Shown in pieces: positions 8,591 to 16,782 of a stretch of DNA of 64,000 bases. How positions within the stretch are numbered: the first letter of the stretch is position 1; the number at the start of each line of letters is the position of its first letter. The DNA lies in assembly GCF_011303555.1 (NCBI RefSeq), contig NZ_CP049868.1, forward strand, positions 2,790,001 through 2,854,000, in the 5' to 3' direction. The translations under genes were made by a program, and so were the position numbers. The notes below the pieces were generated by a model. The model saw nothing but the letters and a program-made list of their open reading frames with translations. It searched no databases and had not been told where the DNA came from. This stretch comes from Pedobacter sp. HDW13 (GTDB taxonomy: Bacteria; Bacteroidota; Bacteroidia; Sphingobacteriales; Sphingobacteriaceae).

Positions 8591-9397
8591 TTAACCGTAA
8601 ATATCGTTAAGCATTTTGGCCAAGCGTACACCACCTTTTAACAATTGATTGTTGAGCGTGTCTACCCAATCAAAGTTGTAACGATAGCTTAGTTTAGCAT
8701 CGGCCTTAGTGGTATCGTAAATTTTATTGCAAATGTTGTACGATTCGAAAATGCAATCTTTTAAGCTGGTGTTTTGCCAGTTGTAAAGTTGAACTGCTGA
8801 AGCATGATTGATGGCTTTAGCATATTCGGTATAGCTTAATTGCTGATATTCAATCAACTGTTCATCCCAAACGCGGTGGATATTCGATTTTTCGTTAAAC
8901 CACAGTACCGAAACGCGGTTGCCGCCCAAATCTTCTTTACGCGCTACGTGCATGGGCTGGCATAAATCACCAGCCAGGTGTACCAACATGCGCAATGCTA
9001 GTTTCTTTTCATCAGGCGTGCTACCTGCTTTCTTTAAAACGGCAATTAAATCAGGGATTTTGGTATATAAGCTTATCGATTTGTCTGTTTCCAGGAAATT
9101 ATAAACCCCATCTTTATTTAACCCGGCTGGCAGATTAACAAAGTGCCAGTTGTACATGTAATTGTAGGTCGAATCTGATTTGATGAAATCGCCCCAATTG
9201 GCGCACATAGCCAGGCTTTCGTAACCCAAAATACCCTGTACAGCCTTACGGGTTTTGACTTTTAGATAACTATCGGCAATTTCGCCAACCACGCGGTGAC
9301 CAATAGTGCCCCAGGCACTTACCTGTGTGGGTGCATAAGCTAAAAATCCTACGATTAAAGCTGTGGCTAGTTTTTTTCTAATGGATGTTAAGATCAT
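8591..9397 (-). CDS. S1/P1 nuclease, secreted
   Basis: This 268-residue protein has a signal peptide that should be cut before Trp in SAWGTIGHRVV. That N-terminal Trp, together with its following His, is a zinc ligand in P1 nuclease. Further ligand motifs are NWGDFIKSD, NWHFVNLP, LVHLAGDLCQPMHV with DLGGN, and NIHRVWDEQLI. The family cuts single-stranded DNA and RNA using three zinc ions. It is the last gene of a three-gene unit: a small membrane protein, a lipoprotein and this nuclease, with gaps of 7 and 1 bases. The set suggests extracellular nucleic-acid scavenging, which is inference. Confidence 0.92.
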   Translation of the reverse strand: MILTSIRKKLATALIVGFLAYAPTQVSAWGTIGHRVVGEIADSYLKVKTRKAVQGILGYESLAMCANWGDFIKSDSTYNYMYNWHFVNLPAGLNKDGVYNFLETDKSISLYTKIPDLIAVLKKAGSTPDEKKLALRMLVHLAGDLCQPMHVARKEDLGGNRVSVLWFNEKSNIHRVWDEQLIEYQQLSYTEYAKAINHASAVQLYNWQNTSLKDCIFESYNICNKIYDTTKADAKLSYRYNFDWVDTLNNQLLKGGVRLAKMLNDIYG

Positions 9398-9398
9398 T

Positions 9399-9914
9399 TT
9401 ATAGTTCTTTTTGGATGCAGGTAACTTTTTGTTTCAACGCCAGTTTTATTTCACGTTGATCATTCATGCTTTCGAGCGTAAGGCTATCTGCTGAACGCTT
9501 ATTAATCAGGAAGTTTTTTTCGTACCGGCCAATGCGGTAGCAACCCGATATTTTTTGTTTGTAATTGGCGTGCGTAAAGGTAGCGCCGATAATTAAGGTG
9601 TCGCCCCTTACAGTATAAACGCCTTTTGCGTATTCTTTCCAGATTCCTTTATTGAAGCAGGAATCCTCGTAGAAATTAACTTTACTGTGGGTAACCAGGT
9701 CAATATAAACCGAATCGCAGGTAAATTTGAAATGATGTTGAGTATAATTACTTAACCTGTTACTGAAGGCAACCGAATCTTCATTCCAAACGCCTTGCAT
9801 AAATGCTTCGCCCTTACCCTGAATATTAGGCCTCGGACTACAGGCTACCTGAAAGATGGATAATGTAAAAAGGATAATGTAAAAATTCCTTAAACAGGGA
9901 TGCATTTTGTTCAT
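9399..9914 (-). CDS. Small lipoprotein, unknown
   Basis: The 171-residue product carries a lipoprotein signal ending in IFQVAC-SPRP, so it should be anchored in the envelope. The mature part starts with a short region (GKGEAFMQGVWNED) that reads like the beginning of a lipocalin-like strand set, then a beta-rich body with four Cys. I do not recognise a named family. Its stop lies 1 base before the nuclease start, so the two are translated from one message. Confidence 0.75.
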   Translation of the reverse strand: MNKMHPCLRNFYIILFTLSIFQVACSPRPNIQGKGEAFMQGVWNEDSVAFSNRLSNYTQHHFKFTCDSVYIDLVTHSKVNFYEDSCFNKGIWKEYAKGVYTVRGDTLIIGATFTHANYKQKISGCYRIGRYEKNFLINKRSADSLTLESMNDQREIKLALKQKVTCIQKEL

Positions 9915-9921
9915 TGGGTTT

Positions 9922-10269
9922 TTAATCGTTGCTCATAGGAAACTGATCATGGAATACATTAGGCTTTTTAACCGTATTGTGAATCAGGATTAACAAACCT
10001 ACAGCAAAACAAAGGCTGGCTAATGTACCAATAAGACCAATTATGGTGTAATATATTGAAATTTCAGTATAGGCGATATTTCTACTGGCTGTCCAAAGCG
10101 GGACTAAAAAATAAAGCAAGTGTGTAAATAAACCAATTCCGGAGCCAATAGTCATTAAAACAGCTTCAACTACTTTTTTTTTCGATAGAAAATAGCAGCA
10201 GCTTCCAAATACGATGCAAGGTGCAATAACAGATGTTAAGCTCAGCAGAGTAGTAAGTATTGAATTCAT
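9922..10269 (-). CDS. Small integral membrane protein, unknown
   Basis: The product has 115 residues and three hydrophobic helices (about residues 5-28, 34-57 and 72-100), with a short polar tail. No motif identifies a function. It is the promoter-proximal gene of the unit with the lipoprotein and S1/P1 nuclease (7-base gap). Confidence 0.75.
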   Translation of the reverse strand: MNSILTTLLSLTSVIAPCIVFGSCCYFLSKKKVVEAVLMTIGSGIGLFTHLLYFLVPLWTASRNIAYTEISIYYTIIGLIGTLASLCFAVGLLILIHNTVKKPNVFHDQFPMSND

Positions 10270-10330
10270 ATTTGTCTATTGTTTAATTAGCCATGTTGAT
10301 TTAAACCTGCAATTATATTTTTAACTGAGA

Positions 10331-10358
10331 CGTCATTCCCACACAGGCGGGAATGACG
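10331..10358. repeat. REP-like palindrome CGTCATTCCC/GGGAATGACG
   Basis: A perfect 10-base stem (10331-10340 with 10349-10358) surrounds the loop ACACAGGC. It lies 12 bases after the fumC stop. There is no T-run, so it looks more like a REP-type element than a terminator. Its outer GTCATTC/GAATGAC resembles the larger element at 45431-45548. Confidence 0.75.
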
Positions 10359-10370
10359 ATCTTCTTCAGC

Positions 10371-11768
10371 TTATTTCAAGCTGCCTACCATATCTTCCGG
10401 ACGAACCCACTCATCAAACTGCTCGTTGGTTAACAGGCCTAGCTCTACAGCTGCTGCTTTTAAAGTTTTATTTTCTTTATGTGCTTTCTTTGCAATTTTT
10501 GCTGCGTTTTCGTAACCTACATGTGGGTTTAATGCAGTAACCAGCATTAACGAATTTTGTAAGTGTTTTTCAATTTCAGGTAAGTTTGCAGTAATTCCTT
10601 CCGCACATTTATCGGTGAAAGAAACACAGGCATCGCCAATTAAACGTGCCGATTGCAATACGTTAGCTGCAATTAATGGTTTAAAAACGTTCAGTTCGAA
10701 ATGACCTGACATGCCACCAACTGAAACGGCTACATCGTTACCAATTACCTGGGCGCAAACCATAGTTAAAGCTTCAGGCTGGGTTGGGTTAACTTTACCT
10801 GGCATGATAGATGATCCTGGTTCGTTATCCGGAATAACAATTTCGCCAATACCGCAACGTGGGCCAGAGCTCAACATGCGTACATCATTGGCAACTTTCA
10901 TTAAGGCAACAGCAGTACGTTTTAAAGCGCCCGAAAGTTCAACCATGGCATCGTGTGCAGCTAGAGCTTCAAATTTATTTGGTGCAGTAACAAATGGTAA
11001 GCCAGTTAAATCGGCAATTTTTTTAGCCACTAAAACATCGTATCCTTTTGGGGTATTTAAACCTGTACCTACAGCAGTACCACCCAATGCTAATTCAGCA
11101 ACCATAACCAAAGCATTTTTAATGGCCCTGATGCTATTATCAATCTGCTGTACATAACCTGAAAATTCTTGCCCTAAGGTAAGCGGCGTAGCATCCATAA
11201 AGTGGGTACGTCCGGTTTTGGTAATTCCGGCAAACTCTTCTACCTTTTTAGCTAAGGCGTTTCTTAAATGGGTTAAGCCCGGAATTGTATTTTCTACAGT
11301 TAATTTATAGGCTGCAATGTGCATTGCAGTTGGGTAAGTATCGTTTGATGATTGCGATTTATTTACATCATCATTCGGGTGAAGTACTTTTTTATCATCG
11401 GCTAATGAACCGCCGTTAATTACATGTGCACGGTTTGCAATCACTTCGTTTCCGTTCATGTTGCTCTGCGTACCAGAACCGGTTTGCCAGATTACCAATG
11501 GGAACTGATCATCAAGCTGGCCGGCAATAATTTCATCACAGGCTTTTGCAATTAATTCAGCTTTATCGGCCGGTAGTACACCAAGCTCGGTATTGGCTAG
11601 TGCTGCTGCTTTTTTCAGGTATCCAAAAGCGTGGATAATTTCTTTTGGCATCGAACCTTCCGGACCGATTTTAAAGTTATTACGTGAGCGTTCGGTTTGT
11701 GCACCCCAGTATTTGTCGGCAGGTACCTGCACCTCGCCCATGGTATCGTGTTCTATTCTGAAACTCAT
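10371..11768 (-). CDS. fumC: Class II fumarate hydratase
   Basis: The 465-residue enzyme converts fumarate to L-malate in the citric acid cycle, as a cytoplasmic tetramer. Family motifs include [12 protein letters not shown] near residue 96, [10 protein letters not shown] near 137, [12 protein letters not shown] near 185, and the fumarase/aspartase signature [13 protein letters not shown] near 317 containing the catalytic Ser loop. Length matches the family. A box TAAATTTG on the minus strand at 11799-11792 fits the -7 promoter element about 25 bases before the start. Confidence 0.97.
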   Translation of the reverse strand: MSFRIEHDTMGEVQVPADKYWGAQTERSRNNFKIGPEGSMPKEIIHAFGYLKKAAALANTELGVLPADKAELIAKACDEIIAGQLDDQFPLVIWQTGSGTQSNMNGNEVIANRAHVINGGSLADDKKVLHPNDDVNKSQSSNDTYPTAMHIAAYKLTVENTIPGLTHLRNALAKKVEEFAGITKTGRTHFMDATPLTLGQEFSGYVQQIDNSIRAIKNALVMVAELALGGTAVGTGLNTPKGYDVLVAKKIADLTGLPFVTAPNKFEALAAHDAMVELSGALKRTAVALMKVANDVRMLSSGPRCGIGEIVIPDNEPGSSIMPGKVNPTQPEALTMVCAQVIGNDVAVSVGGMSGHFELNVFKPLIAANVLQSARLIGDACVSFTDKCAEGITANLPEIEKHLQNSLMLVTALNPHVGYENAAKIAKKAHKENKTLKAAAVELGLLTNEQFDEWVRPEDMVGSLK

Positions 11769-11791
11769 TATATTTTTAATTTTTGTTGTGG

Positions 11792-11799
11792 CAAATTTA
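11792..11799 (-). promoter_or_regulatory. Probable -7 promoter box of fumC
   Basis: TAAATTTG matches the Bacteroidota TAnnTTTG element exactly and lies 24 bases upstream of the fumC ATG. No good TTG is seen at the -33 position. Confidence 0.5.
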
Positions 11800-11961
11800 G
11801 GTTTTTTGACTTTTAAAGCGTTGTATTTATGTAAGATATTTAGTGCATGGCCAAATATGTGGAGAAAATATAGGCTGGGATTCTGATTTTGCTACTGAGA
11901 TGTAGGTAATGCCAGAATTTTTATCGTTATCGGCGGCTTCTACCAATGAAATCATATTCAT

Positions 11962-11969
11962 ACCTTTAC
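11962..11969 (+). promoter_or_regulatory. Probable -7 promoter box of rsgA
   Basis: TACCTTTA differs from TAnnTTTG at one position and lies 7 bases before the rsgA ATG, so the transcript would have almost no leader. Confidence 0.4.
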
Positions 11970-11976
11970 GGCAAAT

Positions 11977-12897
11977 ATGCAGGGATTAGTTATTAAATCT
12001 ACAGGTAGTTGGTACAATGTGCTGGCCGATAATGGCGAACGCTACGATTGCCGCATTGTAGGCAAGTTCAGGATTAAGGGGATTAAAACAACCAACCCGA
12101 TTGCGGTAGGCGACAGGGTGAAATTTGAGCTGGAACGGGATAGCAATCAGGGCCTGATCAATGAAATGCTGCCCCGCAAAAACTACATCATCCGCAAATC
12201 GATCAACCTGAGCAAGCAGGCTCAGATATTGGCTGCCAATTTAGATATGGCCATTCTGGTGGTTACTTTAGCTTCGCCGCGTACATCTTTGGGCTTTATT
12301 GATCGTTTTTTGGTTACCGCCGAAGCGTATGATGTGCCTGCTGTTTTGGTGTTCAATAAGCTCGATCTGTTTAGTGAAGAAGGATTAGAGATTCTTCAGG
12401 AGTTTAAAGATATTTACCAAAACATAGGCTATGCCTGTTACGAAGTTTCGGCTTTAAAGGGAATTAATATTCCGGTGATTCAGGAGCTGATTACCGATAA
12501 AATTACCTTGATTTCAGGCCATTCGGGCGTGGGTAAATCGAGCTTGATTAATGCATTGTTACCCGATCGCGATTTAAGAACAGGTGAGGTATCAGACTGG
12601 AGCGATAAAGGGCAGCATACCACAACATTTGCCGAAATGTTCGAATTGCCGCAGGGTGGTTTCATCGTAGATACCCCCGGTATTCGCGAGTTAGGCGTAA
12701 TTGATATTGAAAAGGAAGAGCTTGGCCATTTTTTTAGGGAGATTTTCGAGACTTCGCACAATTGCCGTTTTAACAATTGCCGCCATGTTAACGAACCTGG
12801 TTGTGCGGTTATAGAAGCTGTTAATGATGGCGAAATTGCCATCTCGAGATATGAAAGTTATCTGAGCATTTACCACGGAAACGATACGAGGCATTAA
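11977..12897 (+). CDS. rsgA: Ribosome small subunit-dependent GTPase RsgA
   Basis: RsgA is a circularly permuted GTPase that helps mature the 30S ribosomal subunit. The 306 residues hold an N-terminal OB fold (1-70), the G4 motif NKLD at 127-130, the P-loop GHSGVGKSS at 181-189, the G3 motif DTPG at 232-235, and a zinc knuckle with Cys263, Cys268, His270 and Cys276. The G4-before-G1 order is the family hallmark. Start ATG 11977 gives the conserved N-terminus. Confidence 0.97.
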   Translation: MQGLVIKSTGSWYNVLADNGERYDCRIVGKFRIKGIKTTNPIAVGDRVKFELERDSNQGLINEMLPRKNYIIRKSINLSKQAQILAANLDMAILVVTLASPRTSLGFIDRFLVTAEAYDVPAVLVFNKLDLFSEEGLEILQEFKDIYQNIGYACYEVSALKGINIPVIQELITDKITLISGHSGVGKSSLINALLPDRDLRTGEVSDWSDKGQHTTTFAEMFELPQGGFIVDTPGIRELGVIDIEKEELGHFFREIFETSHNCRFNNCRHVNEPGCAVIEAVNDGEIAISRYESYLSIYHGNDTRH

Positions 12898-13007
12898 TCT
12901 TAAAAAAGCTTAAAGTGGCTAAAGGTCTTATGCATACTTAAAAAGATCTTGGTGTACCTTATACCTTAGTGGTTATTATAAATATAAACGATATTAAATA
13001 AATGGAG

Positions 13008-13033
13008 AAATCTCTTTTGGAGATTTAGGAGAT
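13008..13033 (+). promoter_or_regulatory. Hairpin plus purine-rich ribosome binding site before the Smr gene
   Basis: AAATCTC (13008-13014) pairs with GAGATTT (13020-13026), and TAGGAGAT follows right up to the ATG at 13034. A Shine-Dalgarno-like sequence this good is uncommon in Bacteroidota. Confidence 0.4.
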
Positions 13034-13987
13034 ATGAAATTTAAACTGGGAGATTTTGTGCGTTTTGTTGATGAGAAACGTGAGGGTTATGTAACCCGGA
13101 TTATCGATGCCCAAACTTTAGGTGTTACCGATGAAGATGGTTTTGAGATTCCGGTTGCAGTAAGCAACTTAACATCTGTACATGGCCATGGCGTTGTGGC
13201 AGAGGAAATAGATGTGCCTAAGCCGATACAGGTGAATGTGCCCGGCGTTACTAAAATAGAGAATGGGATTTATGTTGCCGTAGCAACTGATGATAAAGTA
13301 GGTAATGTAGTTCATTTTCATCTGCAGAACCAATCGCCAAATACGTTGTTGGTGAGCTTGAGTACCGAAAAGAAGGGGAAGTACGCCAGTGCTTATCATG
13401 GGATTATAGCCTCTTACGGTACCTCCTTGGTATATTCGGCTGCTTTGGCTGATTTAGATCTTTGGCCTGAATTTACCTTTCAGGTTTTAGTGGTGAGTAC
13501 GGCCGATGCTAAACCAATTGATCCATTGGTGATCCGCAAGAAATTCAGGGCAAAAGATTTTAGCACTGAACAAAAAGCGTTGCCTAACCTTAAAAATAAA
13601 GGCTGGTTGATTCGCCTGGATGACCTGGTGCCGGTAACAATCGATGCACAAAAGTTAAAGGAAAGCTTTTTTAAATCGGCCGACGAAAAGAAAATGGTCG
13701 AAGCCCCTGCAAAAGAGATCGATTTGCACATTGAGAAATTACGCGATGATCATCACTTTTTAGAAGCCAGCGAAATTTTACAGATTCAGCTCACACATTT
13801 TCAGAATGCCCTTGATGCAGCAATTGTGCACCATTTCGATAAGATGATTTTTATCCACGGCTCAGGCAATGGTACTTTACGGGATAAAATCCACAAACTG
13901 ATTAGCAAAAATCCGCACATAAAAACGTATATGGATGCCAGGAAGGAAAAGTTTGGTTATGGCGCTACGGAGGTAGTTTTTAAGTAA
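13034..13987 (+). CDS. DUF2027 / Smr domain protein
   Basis: The 317-residue cytoplasmic protein has three parts. Residues 1-50 form a small beta barrel (FKLGDFVRFVDEKREGYVTRI). The middle, about 65-190, is a DUF2027-type beta domain. The C-terminal 85 or so residues are an Smr domain: EIDLHIEKL, then IHGSGNGTLRDKIH near residue 274, the IHGxGxG motif of Smr nucleases. The family is common in Bacteroidota and is sometimes labelled MutS-like, but it lacks the MutS ATPase. A role in nucleic-acid cleavage or ribosome rescue is inference from other Smr proteins. Confidence 0.9.
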   Translation: MKFKLGDFVRFVDEKREGYVTRIIDAQTLGVTDEDGFEIPVAVSNLTSVHGHGVVAEEIDVPKPIQVNVPGVTKIENGIYVAVATDDKVGNVVHFHLQNQSPNTLLVSLSTEKKGKYASAYHGIIASYGTSLVYSAALADLDLWPEFTFQVLVVSTADAKPIDPLVIRKKFRAKDFSTEQKALPNLKNKGWLIRLDDLVPVTIDAQKLKESFFKSADEKKMVEAPAKEIDLHIEKLRDDHHFLEASEILQIQLTHFQNALDAAIVHHFDKMIFIHGSGNGTLRDKIHKLISKNPHIKTYMDARKEKFGYGATEVVFK

Positions 13988-14017
13988 TTTCATACCGTCA
14001 TGCTGATTTTTTTAAGA

Positions 14018-14100
14018 ATGATTGAATTTTGAATGATTGAATGTCTGAAGCGTAATGCTGATTCATTCATTCAAAATTCACTCATTTTAGCATTCAAAAA
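14018..14100. repeat. Palindromic word-repeat element (TGATTGAAT type)
   Basis: The 14-base arm TGAATTTTGAATGA (14023-14036) is repeated in inverse at 14067-14080. Around it the words ATTGAAT, TGAATG, ATTCATTC and CATTCA recur on both sides. It lies between convergent genes, 30 bases after the Smr stop. A related element follows dnaG at 27934-28015. Confidence 0.75.
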
Positions 14101-14106
14101 GGAATG

Positions 14107-14799
14107 TTAGTACCCAAACTCCAAAACTAACACAATTGCATTGTTGCTCAATGCTTCCAGTTCAACCTGTGGCAAGTCCCAAAGCGCCAGTCCATCACGG
14201 GCATGGAGTAATCGACCTTCAATTTCAAAGGCACCATCTATAACAAAGCAATAAAATTTGCTGTTGCTATGCTGTAGAGTGTAAATGGCTTCCTCGCGAC
14301 CAGCGAAAATACCGGCACTTAATTTAAAAGGCAGTTTTGGGTTGGAAATAAGTTCGATTAACTGGTTCTGGTCTTTTTCAAAGTCAAATTGATAAAGCAT
14401 TTCACTCGGACGCAGTAAAAAGAAATCCGTTTTTATCCCCAGCTGCAGGTAATTGATGGTATCCTTAGGGTAGGGGTTACTAATTTCCAAAACTTCACCT
14501 TTACCTAAGTTTAACACTTGTAGTTTACCGGTATCAATCGAAAATTCTTTGTTTCCCTGCACCACATCAATGCCGCCGGTAATGGGAAAGAAAATTTGAA
14601 AGGAGTCTTCTTTGGATAGGAAAAAGGAAACTTTTCCACCTGCTAACGATTCGTCGTTGCAGAGAAAAAGGCTTTCGAAGGGTTCTCTGTGCTCACTGTA
14701 ATATTTTTCGAAATTAAAGGTGCTATACCTGCGGAGTGTCGAATTTTCCGTCAGCCCGCGCTGATCGGCCAGGTATATTTTTCCGGGGCTAAGTTCCAT
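14107..14799 (-). CDS. Pirin-like double-cupin protein
   Basis: The 230-residue protein resembles pirin/YhhW family members: the start (DQRGLTENSTLRRYSTFNFEKYYSEHREPFESLFLCNDESLAGG) has the layout of their N-terminal cupin, and the last 75 residues form a second cupin-like set of strands with FYCFVIDGAFEIEGRLLHARDGLALWDL. The usual metal-binding His cluster of active quercetinases is not evident, so an enzyme role is uncertain. It starts 2 bases after the stop of the preceding gene, forming a pair. Confidence 0.7.
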   Translation of the reverse strand: MELSPGKIYLADQRGLTENSTLRRYSTFNFEKYYSEHREPFESLFLCNDESLAGGKVSFFLSKEDSFQIFFPITGGIDVVQGNKEFSIDTGKLQVLNLGKGEVLEISNPYPKDTINYLQLGIKTDFFLLRPSEMLYQFDFEKDQNQLIELISNPKLPFKLSAGIFAGREEAIYTLQHSNSKFYCFVIDGAFEIEGRLLHARDGLALWDLPQVELEALSNNAIVLVLEFGY

Positions 14800-14801
14800 G
14801 C

Positions 14802-15308
14802 TTAATCGATATTTTTTATAGAGTGGATGCTAACAAATGGCTGAATGGTAAAAAGATTGGTGAAAACCTCTTCATCAGTGGTTTCTTTATATTGCGATAC
14901 TAGCAACTGATCGCCGATCGTATCATGCCAGATTAATGGCTTTGAAAAAAAATTGATGGCAATTTTATGCTTATCCAGATGGTTGATATCGGAATTGATG
15001 ATTTCGAACTTAAAATGCTCAAAGGTCAAAAATCTTCTGCCCAAATTATCTAAAACATCAGGAATTATCCCGTTTAATTGGCGCAGATAACCTGTAATAG
15101 CCGCACTAACCAAAAAATGGAGTTTTTCGGCATCTGGTACATGTAATAGTATTTCTGCAAATGAAGTAAACTGCTGTTCCTGATTATAAAACTGCGATTG
15201 CATTTTGAATTCAGCAAAACTATCTTCATGTACAAACTTACTCCATGGATTATTATCCGTAGCATCGATTATTTTTCGATAGCATAAAACGATCACCTTT
15301 TTAGACAT
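14802..15308 (-). CDS. Unknown cytoplasmic protein paired with the pirin-like gene
   Basis: The 168-residue product has no signal peptide or membrane helix. It starts MSKKVIVLCYRKIIDATDNNPW and is acidic and aromatic-rich. I do not recognise the family. Only 2 bases separate it from the pirin-like gene, so the two are likely made together. Confidence 0.7.
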   Translation of the reverse strand: MSKKVIVLCYRKIIDATDNNPWSKFVHEDSFAEFKMQSQFYNQEQQFTSFAEILLHVPDAEKLHFLVSAAITGYLRQLNGIIPDVLDNLGRRFLTFEHFKFEIINSDINHLDKHKIAINFFSKPLIWHDTIGDQLLVSQYKETTDEEVFTNLFTIQPFVSIHSIKNID

Positions 15309-15317
15309 GGCATAAAA

Positions 15318-15354
15318 TTAAAAAAGACGTTAAGAAAACCCAACGTCTTTAATG
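15318..15354 (-). terminator. Rho-independent terminator after the dioxygenase gene
   Basis: On the minus strand AAAGACGTT pairs with AACGTCTTT and is followed by six T. It lies about 30 bases after the dioxygenase stop and upstream of the 15308 start. Confidence 0.85.
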
Positions 15355-15384
15355 AAAATAAAACAAATAATAATAAGGATGATA

Positions 15385-16116
15385 TTATGCTTTAACGTTC
15401 AATTTAAATGTAAGGTCGAAACCTGAGGTTAATGTTCCGGTTACTGTGGCAATTTCAATACCTGTTTTGTCGTCGCTAAAAACATTGTCGGCATTGTTGT
15501 ACGTATAACCTGTCATTCCCTTGCTGTAACCATTTACCAAAGCCAGCGAGGTTCCGCTACCTTCGGGGAAAGCAATTTGTGTTACATTTAACGATGTTCC
15601 TGCTGCATTATATACATGAACATGAATATGTGTTGCCCGGCCGCTGTACCAACCTGGAAAAATAGTAGTAAAAGTTACCAGCCCGTTGGCATCGGTAGTT
15701 TGGCGGCCACGTAAAAAGTGTACCGATTGATAATTGGTACTTTGCATCCCTGTTCCACCATATTCCGAATAGTTTCCTTCTGCATCGCAATGCCAGATAT
15801 CAACCAGGGCGCCAGCCAGGGCCGCACAACTGTTATTCAAATTGCCAATAGTTATTTTCACCGTCATTTTATAACCAGTACGACCATCGGTAATATCGCT
15901 ACGTACATATGATGCTGGTACTTTAGTTGGGAAAGGCCCTTCGGTTTCGGTAGGGGCTACGGTACAGGTTCCATTGGTGCTGGTGGTTGTACCTGCAGTT
16001 CCCGATCCTGATGTGCTGGAACCATCTGTTATGCTGCTTTTTTTGCAGGCTTCGATAATTACCGGAGTAGAAATTGCCCCAATCATTAAGCTTCTGATGA
16101 AATTTTTTCTTTCCAT
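15385..16116 (-). CDS. Intradiol ring-cleavage dioxygenase, lipoprotein-like
   Basis: The 243-residue protein has an export signal ending IIEAC-KKSS, a probable lipobox, then a Ser/Thr/Gly-rich linker. The catalytic domain carries intradiol dioxygenase marks: CTVAPTETEGPFPT, VDIWHCDAEGNYSEY, FPGWYSGRATHIHVHV. The Tyr of GNYSEY, the Tyr of GWYSG and the two His of HIHVHV fit the two-Tyr/two-His iron(III) set. The family opens catechol-type rings; secreted Bacteroidota members of this kind have no established substrate. TACCTTTA on the minus strand at 16151-16144 is a likely -7 box. Confidence 0.88.
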   Translation of the reverse strand: MERKNFIRSLMIGAISTPVIIEACKKSSITDGSSTSGSGTAGTTTSTNGTCTVAPTETEGPFPTKVPASYVRSDITDGRTGYKMTVKITIGNLNNSCAALAGALVDIWHCDAEGNYSEYGGTGMQSTNYQSVHFLRGRQTTDANGLVTFTTIFPGWYSGRATHIHVHVYNAAGTSLNVTQIAFPEGSGTSLALVNGYSKGMTGYTYNNADNVFSDDKTGIEIATVTGTLTSGFDLTFKLNVKA

Positions 16117-16347
16117 AGGTTAACTGTTTTGCTTTTGTTGATATAAAGGTAAAACCCTGAACCTAAGTAACGGCGATGTGACGATGTATGCCGATTTTGT
16201 ATCGTTTAATCGCAAAAAGATAGGTTGTGCTACTCGGTAATGGCATGCAATGAGAGGAAAGCTAAAAGACACCAAAATTTGAGGTACGCTTTTTGCGATA
16301 ATGGAATTTCTTTTTATAAAAGATTAAAACTAGCTTTGCCGCTATTA

Positions 16348-16647
16348 ATGAAACACCTGGTTACCATATCTCTTGTATTTTTTAGCTTAACGCATTTGGC
16401 CAAAGCCGAGCGCGTTGAAGGGCTTAGAATATTAAACGAATATTGTAATGAGTATAAAATCAGTTCAAATGCTACTGATAAAAGCATTGTTCAGTTCAAC
16501 GAACAGCGTAACCCTTATTTATTATCGTACACCCGACTTGCTTTAATTGGAATCCAACCCCAGTTAAAAGTTGCAAAATATGTTAGTGTAAATCAGGTAA
16601 TCACCGATTTAACCATCCGCAAAAAACCGAAGAACAATAGCCCCTAG
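16348..16647 (+). CDS. Small secreted protein, unknown
   Basis: From ATG 16348 the product has 99 residues and a good signal peptide (MKHLVTISLVFFSLTHLAKA). A longer frame from TTG 16225 adds residues that would spoil the signal, so I prefer the ATG. The mature part is short and basic and I recognise no family. A TAGCTTTG box (exact TAnnTTTG) sits at 16331-16338, very close to the start. Confidence 0.6.
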   Translation: MKHLVTISLVFFSLTHLAKAERVEGLRILNEYCNEYKISSNATDKSIVQFNEQRNPYLLSYTRLALIGIQPQLKVAKYVSVNQVITDLTIRKKPKNNSP

Positions 16648-16782
16648 TATCCTTCGTTAAAAGATCTTTTTAAGATTTGAGCCCCCATTTATACCAATAA
16701 CTGCCAAACTGACTTAATACTGACAGTGGCTTAGTTGTTGTAACACACCATTTTTTAATAAATAAATACAATTTAAAATATA

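Noticed and set aside
10711..11157. 148-codon frame opposite fumC
   Set aside because: It is a shadow of the highly conserved fumC gene; the residues resemble no protein family.
14107..16116. Aromatic degradation cluster (pirin-like plus intradiol dioxygenase)
   Set aside because: A terminator separates the dioxygenase from the pirin-like pair, and no other pathway genes are present.
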